NCBI GenBank assembly: GCA_037176905.1
Contig: JBBBWG010016890.1
Location: forward strand, 1 to 64,000
Length of the DNA: 64,000 nt
Source: Azolla pinnata
Taxonomy: Eukaryota > Streptophyta > Polypodiopsida > Salviniales > Salviniaceae
Direction: 5' to 3'
The notes beneath the pieces were generated by a model. The model was not told the origin of the DNA. It ran no database searches and saw only the letters and a list, made by a program, of their open reading frames with translations. Positions 36,581 through 48,800 of this stretch are shown here, piece after piece (the first letter of the stretch is position 1; every line of letters starts with the position of its first letter). The position numbers and the translations under genes are program-made.

Positions 36581-37033
36581 AGCAATGCAGAGAAGCTAGC
36601 TGTGTTGTCTAGAGACCTTTTGATCGTTCATTCTTTGTCTGCAGCAAGGAAATGGAGGCCTGCCAAAAACAAATGGTAATCAGAGTTTGATGTGTGTGCT
36701 CTTCTAGTTTAGGGCATATTGGGCGATCCAATCTTCTAGTTTGATGTAAATAAATCCCGAGTACAGAAAGGGTACTTTGGAATACAAGCACTATGTACAA
36801 GATCCTACTAATTACAGCTGTTTTTGATCCCTCCCCTACCCCCTTTTTTCTATCTTTTGATTCCATTTTCCTTCTGCTGTTTTTCTTCACGAGAAATACA
36901 CCTAAACGGGCAAAAACGGACAGAGAATGAAGAAGATCTAGGTATATGATTGCTCTCCGACAAATGCATCTGGGGTTGCAGTCAGTCAGTCCTTATTTAT
37001 GCTCCTCCTCGTTTAGCTAGCTAGCCTGTGCCC

Positions 37034-37040
37034 TATAAAA
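37034..37040 (+). promoter_or_regulatory. Candidate TATA box upstream of the DUF761 gene
   Basis: TATAAAA in the context GTGCCCTATAAAAGAAGAAG. It lies 950 bp before the start codon at 37988, so a leader intron or another start site would be needed. Weak. Confidence 0.25.
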
Positions 37041-37987
37041 GAAGAAGGAAGTTTCAAGAATCAACACTGGTTTGTGCATTGGTGCAGTAGGAGAAGTGCT
37101 TGACAGGACAAAAGATTGGACTCGGCTACACTACCAGTAAGGTCTATCATCCCCAACAACTGGGTTTTTGCTTCACATTGATCCCAAGGTTTTTTTTCTG
37201 CACTCTTTTATCACATATGATCTTCTTAGCTTACATACTGAATCTTCGAAGCATAGGGTCAAGATCTTGTGTGCGCGCTGGTGCTGCATAAAAGTTGCAC
37301 AGCATCAGAAACCATATCTCAGCCATTGCTTTTTACCCCAAGCTGAGGCATGACTGAATTGATGTGCAGGTTTGATTTAGACAAGGCAAGCAACAGTAAT
37401 GGAAAGACCAAAGGAGGGCACCATGAGTTGATGGGCAAAGCTTCATTGACAGCCTCCATTCATCATAGGCGGAAGATAACATGCCATTCCAATGGCTGGG
37501 AAAAAGAGAGAGAAAAGATCGATGCGAGATGATACAAAAACAAAAACAAAGCAGGGGTGATTCGCCTACTCCGAAAACAACAGTTTGAAACAAACTCCGA
37601 AAGCGCCGACAGCATTCCAAAGGGGGGATTGGAATTCACCTGTTTTTGTTACCCGGGATCACAAATGTGCCGAATGGGTCCGCGCTTTGGCCCAAGCGAC
37701 GAAGAGTATGGAAACAAGCTTCAGGAAACTGATTCAACCAGAAGATCTGCAGAAAGAAAAAAAGGGAAGTGTGGGTGAGAAGCTCCTCAGCAAAAAGAAT
37801 CTGGAAGGAATGTAGAGCAGTAGTAGTTGATAGACTATGGAATTGACTGAACCTTGTCTTGTACGCTTGACTTGGGTTGATAAAAAGGACCCACCTTTCT
37901 TCTTCTTCTTCTTCTTCTTCTTCTTGTGGGGAAACCTTCACTTCCTTCTGTTTTGTCTCTGTTTTTTCCTGTTTCTCCCAACTTCCA

Positions 37988-38827
37988 ATGGCTTTCATCT
38001 GCCCTGCTTCCATTGCCTTCCTCCTCCTCAATGCCACCATTGCAGCTCTCCTCATTGTGTCCCCAAATCTCAGGAGCATCATCATAATGCTCACTGCCAA
38101 TCACACCAACTCCGCCACGGATTCTGCTGTTCCTGATGCTGATGATGATGCTGCTGCCCATGATGCTGCTTCTGCTGCTGCTGCTGATGATGATGATGCT
38201 CATAATTCCCTTCCAAGTGCTGAATTTGATCCAGCTCGGCCTAAGCTTCGCGCTCGATCTCGGGCTCGATCTCCTCGTGCCAGGAAACCTCAGAGTTTGA
38301 CTCTGATGCAAACCCAAGAAAAAGAAGAAGAAGAAGCTCGTGTTCAGATTCAGCCTCATCCGAACCATCATCAGTTACCTCAAGCAATTCACCCTCGTTC
38401 ACCGCCACTGATTGTCCCTCCGAAGGGTGAATTGCTTGAGGTAACTGATGATGGTTTGGATGAAGCAATTCACCCATCGCCTTCTGCACAGCTTGATGCT
38501 GAAGACTGTAATCAGAAGTTCTCAGAATACATCCGAAAGTTCAACTCTCAGCATCAATTGGTGTCGATTCATCCTCTTCCCCGAATGATCACTCGATCAT
38601 CATCATCACCACCAACACCTCCTCCTCCTCCACCACCACCACCACCACCACTACCTCCTCCACCAGCATCATCACCATCACTATCATCATCTTTACCATC
38701 ATCAATTGGAGTGTTTGATGCAGCTCCACACTCCAAGGCCAGGGACGAGCCTGGGCCTGAAGATTACGACCACAAGTTTTCAGAATACATCAGAAACTTC
38801 TACTCTCGGCATTCACCGGAATCATGA
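37988..38827 (+). CDS. DUF761 domain protein with N-terminal hydrophobic segment
   Basis: Single-exon frame of 279 aa. I chose the ATG at 37988 (MAFICPASIAFLLLNATIAA) because a hydrophobic segment at residues 5-33 starts there, as in DUF4408/DUF761 plant proteins; an in-frame ATG at 37877 would add a CTT-encoded Ser run. The middle is acidic and Ala/Asp-rich, then Pro-rich (poly-Pro at about residues 208-228). The DUF761 signature occurs twice: CNQKFSEYIRKFNSQ (about residue 178) and DYDHKFSEYIRNFYSRH at the very C-terminus. Proteins of this kind are mostly uncharacterised; some members affect growth or stress responses. A 40-bp inverted repeat lies inside the coding region. Function is not known. 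Confidence 0.82.
   Translation: MAFICPASIAFLLLNATIAALLIVSPNLRSIIIMLTANHTNSATDSAVPDADDDAAAHDAASAAAADDDDAHNSLPSAEFDPARPKLRARSRARSPRARKPQSLTLMQTQEKEEEEARVQIQPHPNHHQLPQAIHPRSPPLIVPPKGELLEVTDDGLDEAIHPSPSAQLDAEDCNQKFSEYIRKFNSQHQLVSIHPLPRMITRSSSSPPTPPPPPPPPPPPLPPPPASSPSLSSSLPSSIGVFDAAPHSKARDEPGPEDYDHKFSEYIRNFYSRHSPES
38356..38463. repeat. Inverted repeat (40-bp arms, 28-bp loop) inside the DUF761 coding region
   Basis: Arms 38356-38395 and 38424-38463 are reverse-complementary with about one mismatch (core CATCATCAGTTACCTCAAGC and its complement). The plus frame thus reads NHHQLPQAIHP then GELLEVTDDG, and the minus strand reads the same two peptides in the same order. The transcript would form a stable hairpin. 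Confidence 0.95.
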
Positions 38828-39816
38828 GGGATTCCAACATATATATGCATATATATAATGACCTTGTAGTTGTTCCAGATTGCTGTTCAATCCACACTCT
38901 TGTGCGCTGCCTCCAGATCGACGACCCACAAACCCGTAGAAGGAAGAGCATTTCACTGGAGATCACTGAAGATGCTCTCTGCAATTTCAGTGAAATCCAC
39001 CCTCTTTCTGATCAAAAGCCCTTTCTAGGATGATAGACCAGTACTTACATTCATCTCTTGGCCTCCACCATTTCATAGATTCAGAGACTGCATAGCTGCT
39101 GATTTGCCTTGTGAAAATCTAATGACTACATGTCATACTACTGATGAACCACGGCGTTGATTTGAAGAAAGGCAGCAGATGTCTCATCCAAAGTTGCAAC
39201 TGACACACTGAAAACATTCTCGGACTGTTACCTTTTCCCCCTGACGCGTCCACTCCTAGCATCACCTGGAGAGAAGACATTCAATGGGTTAAGCTTGAAA
39301 TGATTGACAAGCAACTGCATGCTCTATAATCTTGCCTTCATCATGTGTGGAAATCTTTCTTATCCATAGAAACAAAGTTGTGTTTAGCTGCAAAATCCTG
39401 CACTCTGTTCTGGTTTCCATCAAATGAACACAAAGTGTGCCCTGCAACCAGTCGGAATGCTCAGAAACAGTAGCAAGATAAGTTCAAAGCTTTGTACCTT
39501 TGCAAAACTGAACGATGTCCCTGTTTTGATTCAGTTCACAATCTCCAACAAATCACAATTTCCTTCAACAATGCAAGGGTGATCTCCTACACTAAAAAGA
39601 AAGTCTCAAATTCTTAAGAACTACCCGTAATCTGAACTACAAATCATGACTCATAAAGACAGATAGCGCAGCCAGATCGAATGCTATAGCACAGTTGAGA
39701 TACTCAAAACTCCATGAATGTTTAAGATAACAAGTTAATATTAACAGCAGCGTGATTGTGCTAGAAACCAACAAACAAAAATGGTTCTAGCGTGAATTCC
39801 AACAATAAACTCATCG
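38828..39816. other. Convergent intergenic region between the DUF761 and TFIIIC genes
   Basis: About 1 kb holding the 3' untranslated regions of two converging genes. An (AT)n word lies at 38838-38858. A plus-strand stretch at about 38870-39030 reads as an open frame of about 50 codons, but I cannot place it in a family. Confidence 0.6.
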
Positions 39817-42800
39817 CTATAGTAAAGCAGTGCAGTTTGAATTAGCAAAATAGTGATGTCTTTGCACCAACTTCGGTTGCCTAGACCTTTCTGGAAGTAC
39901 GCTTCGAATAAAACACGGAATCCCTGGAGTATCATACTGCATTCTTGTTCGAACCAATAAATAGCCATCTAATACCATCAATTCAAGAAATTTCCGACAG
40001 CTCTGGCAAAAAGAAAAAACTAGCAAGGTAAGATGATCTCCAAAAATTAAATTGTCAATTTAAATGATATAAAGGGATAATTGATCGGATAGTTATTAAA
40101 CAAATGAATCTAGCCATGAATAGGAAAGTATATAGCCATGCTCAACTCAAGTAAATGCCCGTATTACAAACAAACTTGTTTCTTCATCAATTCGCAATGG
40201 TGCGTCTTGAACAATGATTTAATCAATGTAATATTTCTGTCTTGAGCCAAAGCCAATTTCGTCTTGCCATTTCAAGCGTTCTATATATCGTTATCAACCT
40301 AAAAGCCAAGCAGTGGCCACCTGTTCTCTAAGAATCTTATTAGAGATCTTGATATGTTATTATTTAACATAAGAGATACTAGACATAAAGGATAAAGGAC
40401 TCGCACACTCCCAAAAATAGCCGATGTAGCCTATTTCATAAATATTATAAGAATGGATGAGCTCTCATCTACAAGATTCTGATTGACATTTTGACTTGCC
40501 AATTTGGATGTCAACTTATTTACGTGTATAGCCTGTCGTAGAGAAAAAAGAACTCCCCCTCCCCAGCTTTCAAACCCCAACAGCTAGCCCACCTAAATGC
40601 ATTTTCCATGCCAGGGAGCATTTTGCAAGGGAGCATTCTAAAGTACACAGGATCAAAAGTCAAATTTGCTGTATTCTGAAAACGAACTGCAGGTTACACC
40701 AGGGTATGACAAGAACCCATTGCAATGATATGGGAGTCATATCTTAAGTGGAATACAGGGGCTTGTGCCTGCAGCCTCTATGCATGCATACGGAGTTCAG
40801 CATACAAATTCCACAATTACTGTGCAAAAGACTAATTTCATCTTATTTTTCCAGTCATTATATACAACTAACCGTTGGATTAAGCACGTCCAAGTGTTCA
40901 ATGATAGATTCCTGGAAAAAAGAAGGTAGGCATAATCAGTAGTACACTTCCATATGTAACAAATGAAGCACAATGCATACAAGTAAACATACCTCCAAAA
41001 TTCCAGGGTTGAGCATGACAATTCCCATTATTCTTCGGTGCAGAGCTGCTTGCCTGATACAATTCTCTTTTCCGTCTGCTTCTAACCAAGGTAGAACAGG
41101 AACCATTTCTATTGATCCCTCTTGTTCTTTCCCTAGAAAGCAATGAGGTATTACATACTGTAACAAAGCACACACTTCAAATGTAAGACAATCAAAATAA
41201 CCTGATTTGAGAACATGCAAGAAGTAGTGCTCGTAGTAAGGTGCAGCCACAACCCGCAAATGATCAAAAGCCATCACCTGACAGATACAGATAATTTCTA
41301 AATATAAGGTCCAAACGTTGAAGCATGATGATTATATTGGAAAAAAAGGTTCATGCAAAGTAGAAGACCCTGAGAATAGGCATTGAAAATCAATGAACCA
41401 TCTGGCCACTCTTTTTCAGTTAATCACAACAACATGAAATTAACAGAGCTGTATTTTATACCAACTGTAACCAGTCCTCCTCCCATACCTCTTGAAGGAA
41501 GTTTCCCAAACCAAGGCATGGATAGAAGAAAACAATTTACAATTGTCAAGATACAGCTTGCCAGAAAGCAATACAAGGGCCAACATCAGCAAGGCTACAT
41601 GATATAGCAATTTGGAACCTCCAAACAATCTTCTTGCATAATTCCAAATTTTATATCAGATGCTACTTCGTGGAACTCTTGATCAGTTCCAATATATAAC
41701 AGAATTCTAGTTATTACGGGCAGTTCGAATATAATAACTACCCTCAACCCTTCCATCCATCAGTAATTCATTCTGTCATTTATATAAATGTTCTAAAAGT
41801 CATACATCAGATTTCTTAATTTAGTGGTCAGGACTAGTAGCATACATAATTGAAATACACAACTTCCTACTTAAGAAGGTTGTAAATCTCCACTCTCTTA
41901 CTTCCTACCTAGGCCTCTTAATCCACAATAAGATACCTAAAATTGACCTTTTCTATGTGTCCTTTCTTTGTGTTTGACAAATGCAATGAAATCAACTTGG
42001 ACTTTTCCATGTTCGGGTTCACAAGGAATACAACAAAAAAATATTTAGAAAAAGATATGTACCAAGGTCTACATATCTTTCAAACACTACCTCTCGCGCC
42101 AGTCCAAGAGAATATAAAGCCCTTGCATGTGAAGTAGTAATTTCAACCGTTATTTTGCCTGTACAGTAAACAGCCCTCATTAGCATATAAGATTCATTAT
42201 ACCTGACACTAAACAGCATATGCATAGACAATGAGCTAAGTATAATTAACCTTCAGAAAATAAGTAGATTTCATGATTTTCAACATCATTCAAGACAGCA
42301 GTGAACAGATGACCTAATTTAATTTTAACAAGATCAAGTGACAGAAGTCCAAGAATGGTTTTGATATTGTCTTTCTGGAGCATTATGATACACTGAGCAC
42401 GCTGGATAAAAGGCTGTAAAGCTAGCTGCTACTCTATTTCTGCTCTGTTATTCAACTCCCGCCATCACCCCTCACTTTCGACGGTTTCTCCATCTTAGAT
42501 CATTTGACGGAATAAAATTTTTTTTATCTGAATTGAGCAGCTTGCAGCCCTGTTGAACAGAATTCGTCCTCATTTTCCACATTTATTTTTTTATCTTATT
42601 GTTTTGGCATGTTTATCTCAAATACAACAATGTAAAGTGTATGTTTTTTCAATTGCCCCTGTGGCTTCTTAAAACACATTAATACATCTTTCTTTCTCAA
42701 CCACCATCATAGATTATGTACCATCATAGTTCTCATTTTTATCAACTTTCGAACAATATCCTGGCTCAAGCAGTGTATGAATCTTTGAGCAACCCATCTT

Positions 42801-45800
42801 GCTGCTACCCAATCAGTTTATTAGACAAAGTTTATACATGTACTATTTGCAAGCAGGTAGACATGAGCATACCAAAGAACAAGGTTCAATTGGCCTCAAC
42901 CATAATCTGATACCCTCACCTGAACCAACTACCAAACATAAGCATATGCTACACGACTCATACAACATTCGCAAATAATGCATACTAGAGGTCAAACAAG
43001 GGTTTGCACTGTCCTTCACCATAAAAGCGTTCAAGCTGAAGTAATAAGTTTCCAGACAATATGCTTCACTTCCACATCATAATTCACCTTCCTAGTAGTT
43101 ACCTTCTTATGTTCTTATTATGATAGTATCCTTGGAAATTCATGTCTTAGTGAGCTTCAAATCTGATGGATTAATAAGTATATTGTCAACCACTATTGGG
43201 CTGTGCCTCTCTCTACCCCAAGTATGTAATGGAAAATGTAAACCAGTAAAGAGAGCTGTGAAACTAATCCTTATAAAGTTAATATAAAACATATGAGAAC
43301 AAGAAAATGGCTTCCAACCATATTTCCTGTTGCATATTTAGAACTTCCAACATGAGAAAAACTTCTTGCAGGGCAAAAATATACACCATATATGCCCACT
43401 AATCCTAGGAACCAAGATAGCATGTCCACTTAATGTAATGTATGCAGGTGATTTATCATTGAAATCAAGCCCGTCTATTATACTTAGCAGCATGCACTGA
43501 AAATAATCATCCAACAGATATGGGATTTGATAAAATGCACCCTTTATTCAATACCAAGCATTCAGGTTAACTTTAGGTCTACGAGAACAAAAATACAAAA
43601 TCTCCAGGCTAAACAACTTAATTTAAACGAAGTACATATGAAATCCACCAAATGAACACTTTAGATTCAAGAAAACCAAAGAACCATTTCAAATGCTATA
43701 CGTCTTACCTTCAGCTCTGATTATTTCAATGAAATCTCCGATCTTTATCCCTGTTTCTCCTGCACTTAAAATTGCAGCATGAACTTGTTCCAACATGGGC
43801 ACTTTGAAGTCATTATCAATGATATGCTGAGCATGACTATTTAAACTTTCGGGTCTCAAGGAATTCCCATGCTCACTTCCATCTTCATGCCAAGGAGAAC
43901 AATACTGAGGATTACTCTCACTTGAGGTCTTCCCTTTTTCCAATAGCAAGCCTTCCCATTGACTTTCTTCAACAGAATCTTCAGGAGGTGAGAAGTTATA
44001 CATATCAGAAGGAGCATATTTGTTTGTCTTCATTGTAAGCATACTTTCAAGAGATATAATTGCAGTGTGAACCTTCACATCAATGCCAGGAAAACCTCTC
44101 TCTCTTCGCTGACCAAAACCACCGTCTTCACATCCTGAAGAAGTTTTATAATTGGTTGCATGCGAATTCTCAGAAATTGGAAAATCCCTTTTACGTTTCC
44201 GAGTGTTCTCATCTTGGTGTTTTTCACCAATCCCTCTCTCAGGTAAAATGGGTGCAATAGAAAGCTGATCACATAATAGACAGGAAAAAAGGTGGAACAA
44301 TTCACCCCACTGTGGATCAGGTGTCAAAGTCACCCAGTCTTCATCTAAACACATTTTCTGGTCGCAGAGCCACCTCTCGAATTGTTTGGACTCATCACTG
44401 GTTGAGAGTGTGAATGGGGATGTCGTAGAATTTTGATAAAATTTTGGAGAAAGCACAAAAGCATGACAATTATCTCCAACAGCCTACAAGTGGCATAAAC
44501 TACATCAGGCAATGGAAAAAGTCACTTTTCTAATTTTGGTTACATTTTCTTCAATTATCTTAGAAACATTTGACACTAATAATGAAAGGAGAGCCTACCA
44601 CCAATGCCTGATCTTTTAGAAACCTAAATGCTGTGAATATATCAGCTTCCTGGCAACGACGCAGTGCATCCACAAGAATTTGTGACACTTCCGACTCCAC
44701 AGCTGAGTTGAGAAAAACTAACTTTATGAGCTCTACAGCCATGGCTACACCAGCAGACTTCCTTATCATCTCACCACTACTAACATCTCTAAGTGTCATT
44801 GGCCTTTGCATTTTCTTGCGAACATTAAATCGATTAGGTCTGGCTCGAGCTGTAGCTGGGACCTTCATATTTACAGGAGAGTGTGTATTCATAGAATTCC
44901 CTGGTAATATCTCATCTGAAGCTTGCAAAACATTTTCTGGAATGCCCTTGTCAATAAAATAATCACCACCAGTTCCTGGCACAGATGCACTTGAGCCAAT
45001 CTTTTCAGGAACTGCTGAGACTGCAAATTTCTTATGGCAAAATTGTGAGCTCCTTGAGGTTACAGAGGTCTCAGAACTCTTTTTCAAAGAGCTCAATCGT
45101 ATCATATTCTTGCGTCGAATGATATCATCAATGGCAGCTGAAAGTAAAGGATCCTCAAAATCATCCCAAGCATACACTTTACCCTCCCGGCTCTCTTCAT
45201 TCATAAAGTTGCACGAGTCATCCTGCAACCTGTCACCATGATCAGCATGCAGGCGAAGATATTTTGTGTACCGTGTTGCAAGAAGATTACAAACTGCCAT
45301 CATAGATTTTCGAATGATAGGAACCATTTTAAGATAAACAATTCTCCTCCTACACGTATCTGCAGGAGCTGGTAGCCCCGATATTGAGTTCCATTCCACT
45401 CGATTGTACCTTGCACCTAATATCGCCCTTTGCCTTGTATAACATGCAACAAGCAGTCTAGTAGAAACAGAAAAATAATCATCAAAATACCAGAACATTT
45501 TGAAGGTATTGAACATGTTGCTTGTTTCGAAATACCTCACCTGTCTGCCCCATCTGTCCACATATACTTCTTTTTCCTCAAGGGCCGGAACTTCCGGACC
45601 AAAATGCAAGGCAAAGAGTTTATCTCTGAATCATCCTTGCTATCATCATCTTCAGGAATTTCAATATCTTTGCCTTTATCTGCCAATGTTGATTGCCGCC
45701 CCGTACATTTATTCTGGATATCCAAATTATTATGGTTACGCCTTTTTCTAATCTCTAGCCTAGTTGATTCTTCTGGATTAGTGCCATTGGCTGACCGTTT

Positions 45801-48800
45801 TCTCGTCTGGCTCCTTGTTCCCAGGGCTATGTTTATTTGTCCTGAGTTCAACAGATCTTGCTTTGGGGATTGCAATTTCTGTAATTTGATTCTCTGATTC
45901 CTTTCATAAGAGAATCCCAAAACCTATCAGAAGAATTTCACCAAATTTAAATAAGATTCAGAAACCTAAACATGGGCTCCAGTAACCTAGCAGACTGAGT
46001 ACAGAACAACTACCAAATTTTAATCATTTGGCAAAATCTTTCAGCGTGGTTTTGAGTCAAGTTTACAAGGACCACACAGACACCACAATTGAGACTGAGT
46101 TTAGTCCAAAATAGGTTATACTAGACGCTTTTTTATGATGGATTCTTTGAAGCATTGCATGCCAGAACTTTGGTCAGTTATTGCCTCATAAAACATGACA
46201 ACTGTGACTTAGGAAATTTACGACGATGAAATGATCCAGGATTATAATTCGTCTAGTAATAATAAGCAAGTAAAAATAAATTGCCTAACAGCAAAGACAA
46301 AAAAAAAAAAAAAATGAACCCAAATACCAACTTGACTCTTTAACCATACTTGTGAGAAGAACAGGTCATTATCCACACTAATGAGTCAAATAATGTCAAA
46401 CTCAACAGCCTGTTATCAGAGTAGCATTCAAATGCTTGGTCAATTAATATTCAAGATTTGGTCTCCATAATCACTGCAGAGAGAATAAATCAAACTGAAT
46501 TTCTCCAATGGTATGTATAGAATGCCAGAAAATAAGAATTTAATAACCTGATCAAGAGAAAGGTTCAGTTCTCGAGAAATTCTCACACACTCCTCGTATG
46601 GCACCCTCTTGTTTTCATGTAAACCCATTCGTTCTTGAAGTTTGTTTCGCTGTTCCATGCTCATAACTCGTAAGGATGACCAGGATCGAGCTCCAAACAG
46701 CTTAAAACGTGATATAAAGGAGGATAATTTCAAAAAAATGTTAACTGATTATTATTCTATTGAAAATATGTCATAATACCTCTGGCACTGTTGACCCAGG
46801 AAAAATGCGTCTTGCAATTTTGGACTCTGATCCTCGGTAAAAATATTCTAAACTCTTCCAGTACTCTTCCAAACTTTCCTTAGATGATAATTTAAAATAA
46901 TGTCTAGGAGCGGGTCCGAGATTCAAGACATGCGCAGATATTGTTGAAGGTGGATCAAGATCTGGTTCATCAATATATGGATTCAGCTCTAAAGCATAGG
47001 CTACCCCAGCTTGTGCAGACTTATCTGAATGATCTTTAACATGGGGTATCATAACAATCCTAAGCAGCTTAAAAGACAGAAACGTGTTCAACATGGCAAA
47101 AGTGTTTAGTATCTATACAATTTCACATACTAATAAAGTTCCAAAGATTAACATGTAGCATGAAATCACATACCTTCAATCGCCGGAGAATATCTACAAG
47201 CCATGCAAGACGTCCACTGGCATTTAAATCAAGCAGAGATTCGGACTCCATTCTAGGAAGATCTGCCAATATCATTCCACGCCTGCAACGCTCAGAAAGT
47301 CCTTTAATATGGTTTGCTGAACCAATCACCTGCAGGAAGAGCTCTAGTGGCATTGACTGTGTTGCAACAAGCAATGAAAAAACCGTTTCCCCACTAATCA
47401 GAGATTTATTAACTGCATCAGGTTCATCCATTTGAGTATTTTTATCACTTAGTTCTGAGACATAGCACCACAAAAACCGATGAAGCATACGAGATCGCAC
47501 TAGCTTTGGAGAAATGAAACCATTGTCATGTAAGGTTTTTCCTTTGTCAACAGTTTCTGTTTTTGGAATTCTCTGTACTCCACTCAAAGTGGGAATGTTT
47601 TTTGGCTTTGAATTCCTGAACCGGTTTGAGCTCTCATGACGGATCAGTATATCAAAAGCCCTCTGGCGCTCATATATTTGTGTCATTATATTTGGTGATA
47701 CCTCAACAGATGGCAAAAGAACCACATCTACCGTACGGCATTGTCCATAGTTTGATACTCCAGGAAGACTCACCACCATACATTTGCAACGGCCTTCCTT
47801 TTGAAGTTTCTGCAGGTTGCGTGCCACAGTCTTTCTATCGAGAAGGGTGTTCTTTCTGCCATCAAGATCTTCCAACATCTTATGCAGTTCACTTCGAAGA
47901 ACAAATGTCTCTTTCTGTTATAAGGAAACCGAAGTGAAACAAATTCAAACGCTCTAGCGAAGATAGAATTTACTCAGTAAAAACATCCAGTTTCATAATT
48001 CAAATGTCATTTAAAATCACCCACAGCTTTTCAATTAAGATTCAATCAACTTTCCTGCTATATGATCTAAATTTTGCAATACCCACAACTATAAGACAAT
48101 CCGGGCATATACTTCCACGCACCTCTAGTCTTTCCATGATCTGTATTTCCCGATGTGCATGAGCACTGGATAATGGCACAATCCGTTGGTTGCACTTCGA
48201 AAATGCAATAGGCAAGGAGTTGGGAGATGTAATAGGAGCTTTAGAACCCTGAAGTACAGGTGAATCATTTGCTCCTGAACTTTTAGCTTCAAGATTAGGC
48301 AATTTCAATTTTGACATGGGAGTTTTATTTTCAATAGAATCTTCTGATATCACATCAGCTGAAGGAAAAGAATTTTCTTCAACATGGAAGGGAGAATTAG
48401 ATGCAGATATCTCTTCCTTTTCTTCATTCTTACAACAGGAATGCACCTGAAAGTCTTGTTTGTGCTTATTTTCTTTGATACAATCAGCATGAACTTGGGG
48501 ATTTGAGTCTTGAGGTACCCAGACTCGGTACTGGTTCGACCTCTTGTATGTATTCACTTGTAATTGTAGGTCATACTTTGAAATCATGTCAATTAACCGA
48601 TAATAGTTTTTCTTATTGCTGATACCAAGACGATTAAAAACCTGTCAATTAAACTAAAGAACTCATTATCAAGAAGAAATACATGTTTTGTCAATCTATT
48701 GGCATATTATATTCATTAGTTCCTCAACGTACCTCTGTCACTGTCACTCCATCTGCGCCTCCTTGCTTGATAGTATCATAGATCTGGCGGTTCACAGGAA

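Larger units (their letters stand above)
35685..37987. other. Intergenic, HD-ZIP IV 3' flank to the DUF761 gene
   Basis: 2.3 kb. The first 300 bp are the likely HD-ZIP IV 3' untranslated region. An (AT)n run lies at about 36021-36062 and a three-copy tandem repeat at 36146-36580. A TATAAAA word at 37034 may belong to the DUF761 gene; a CTT run (37899-37925) lies just before its start codon. I see no other gene. Confidence 0.6.
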
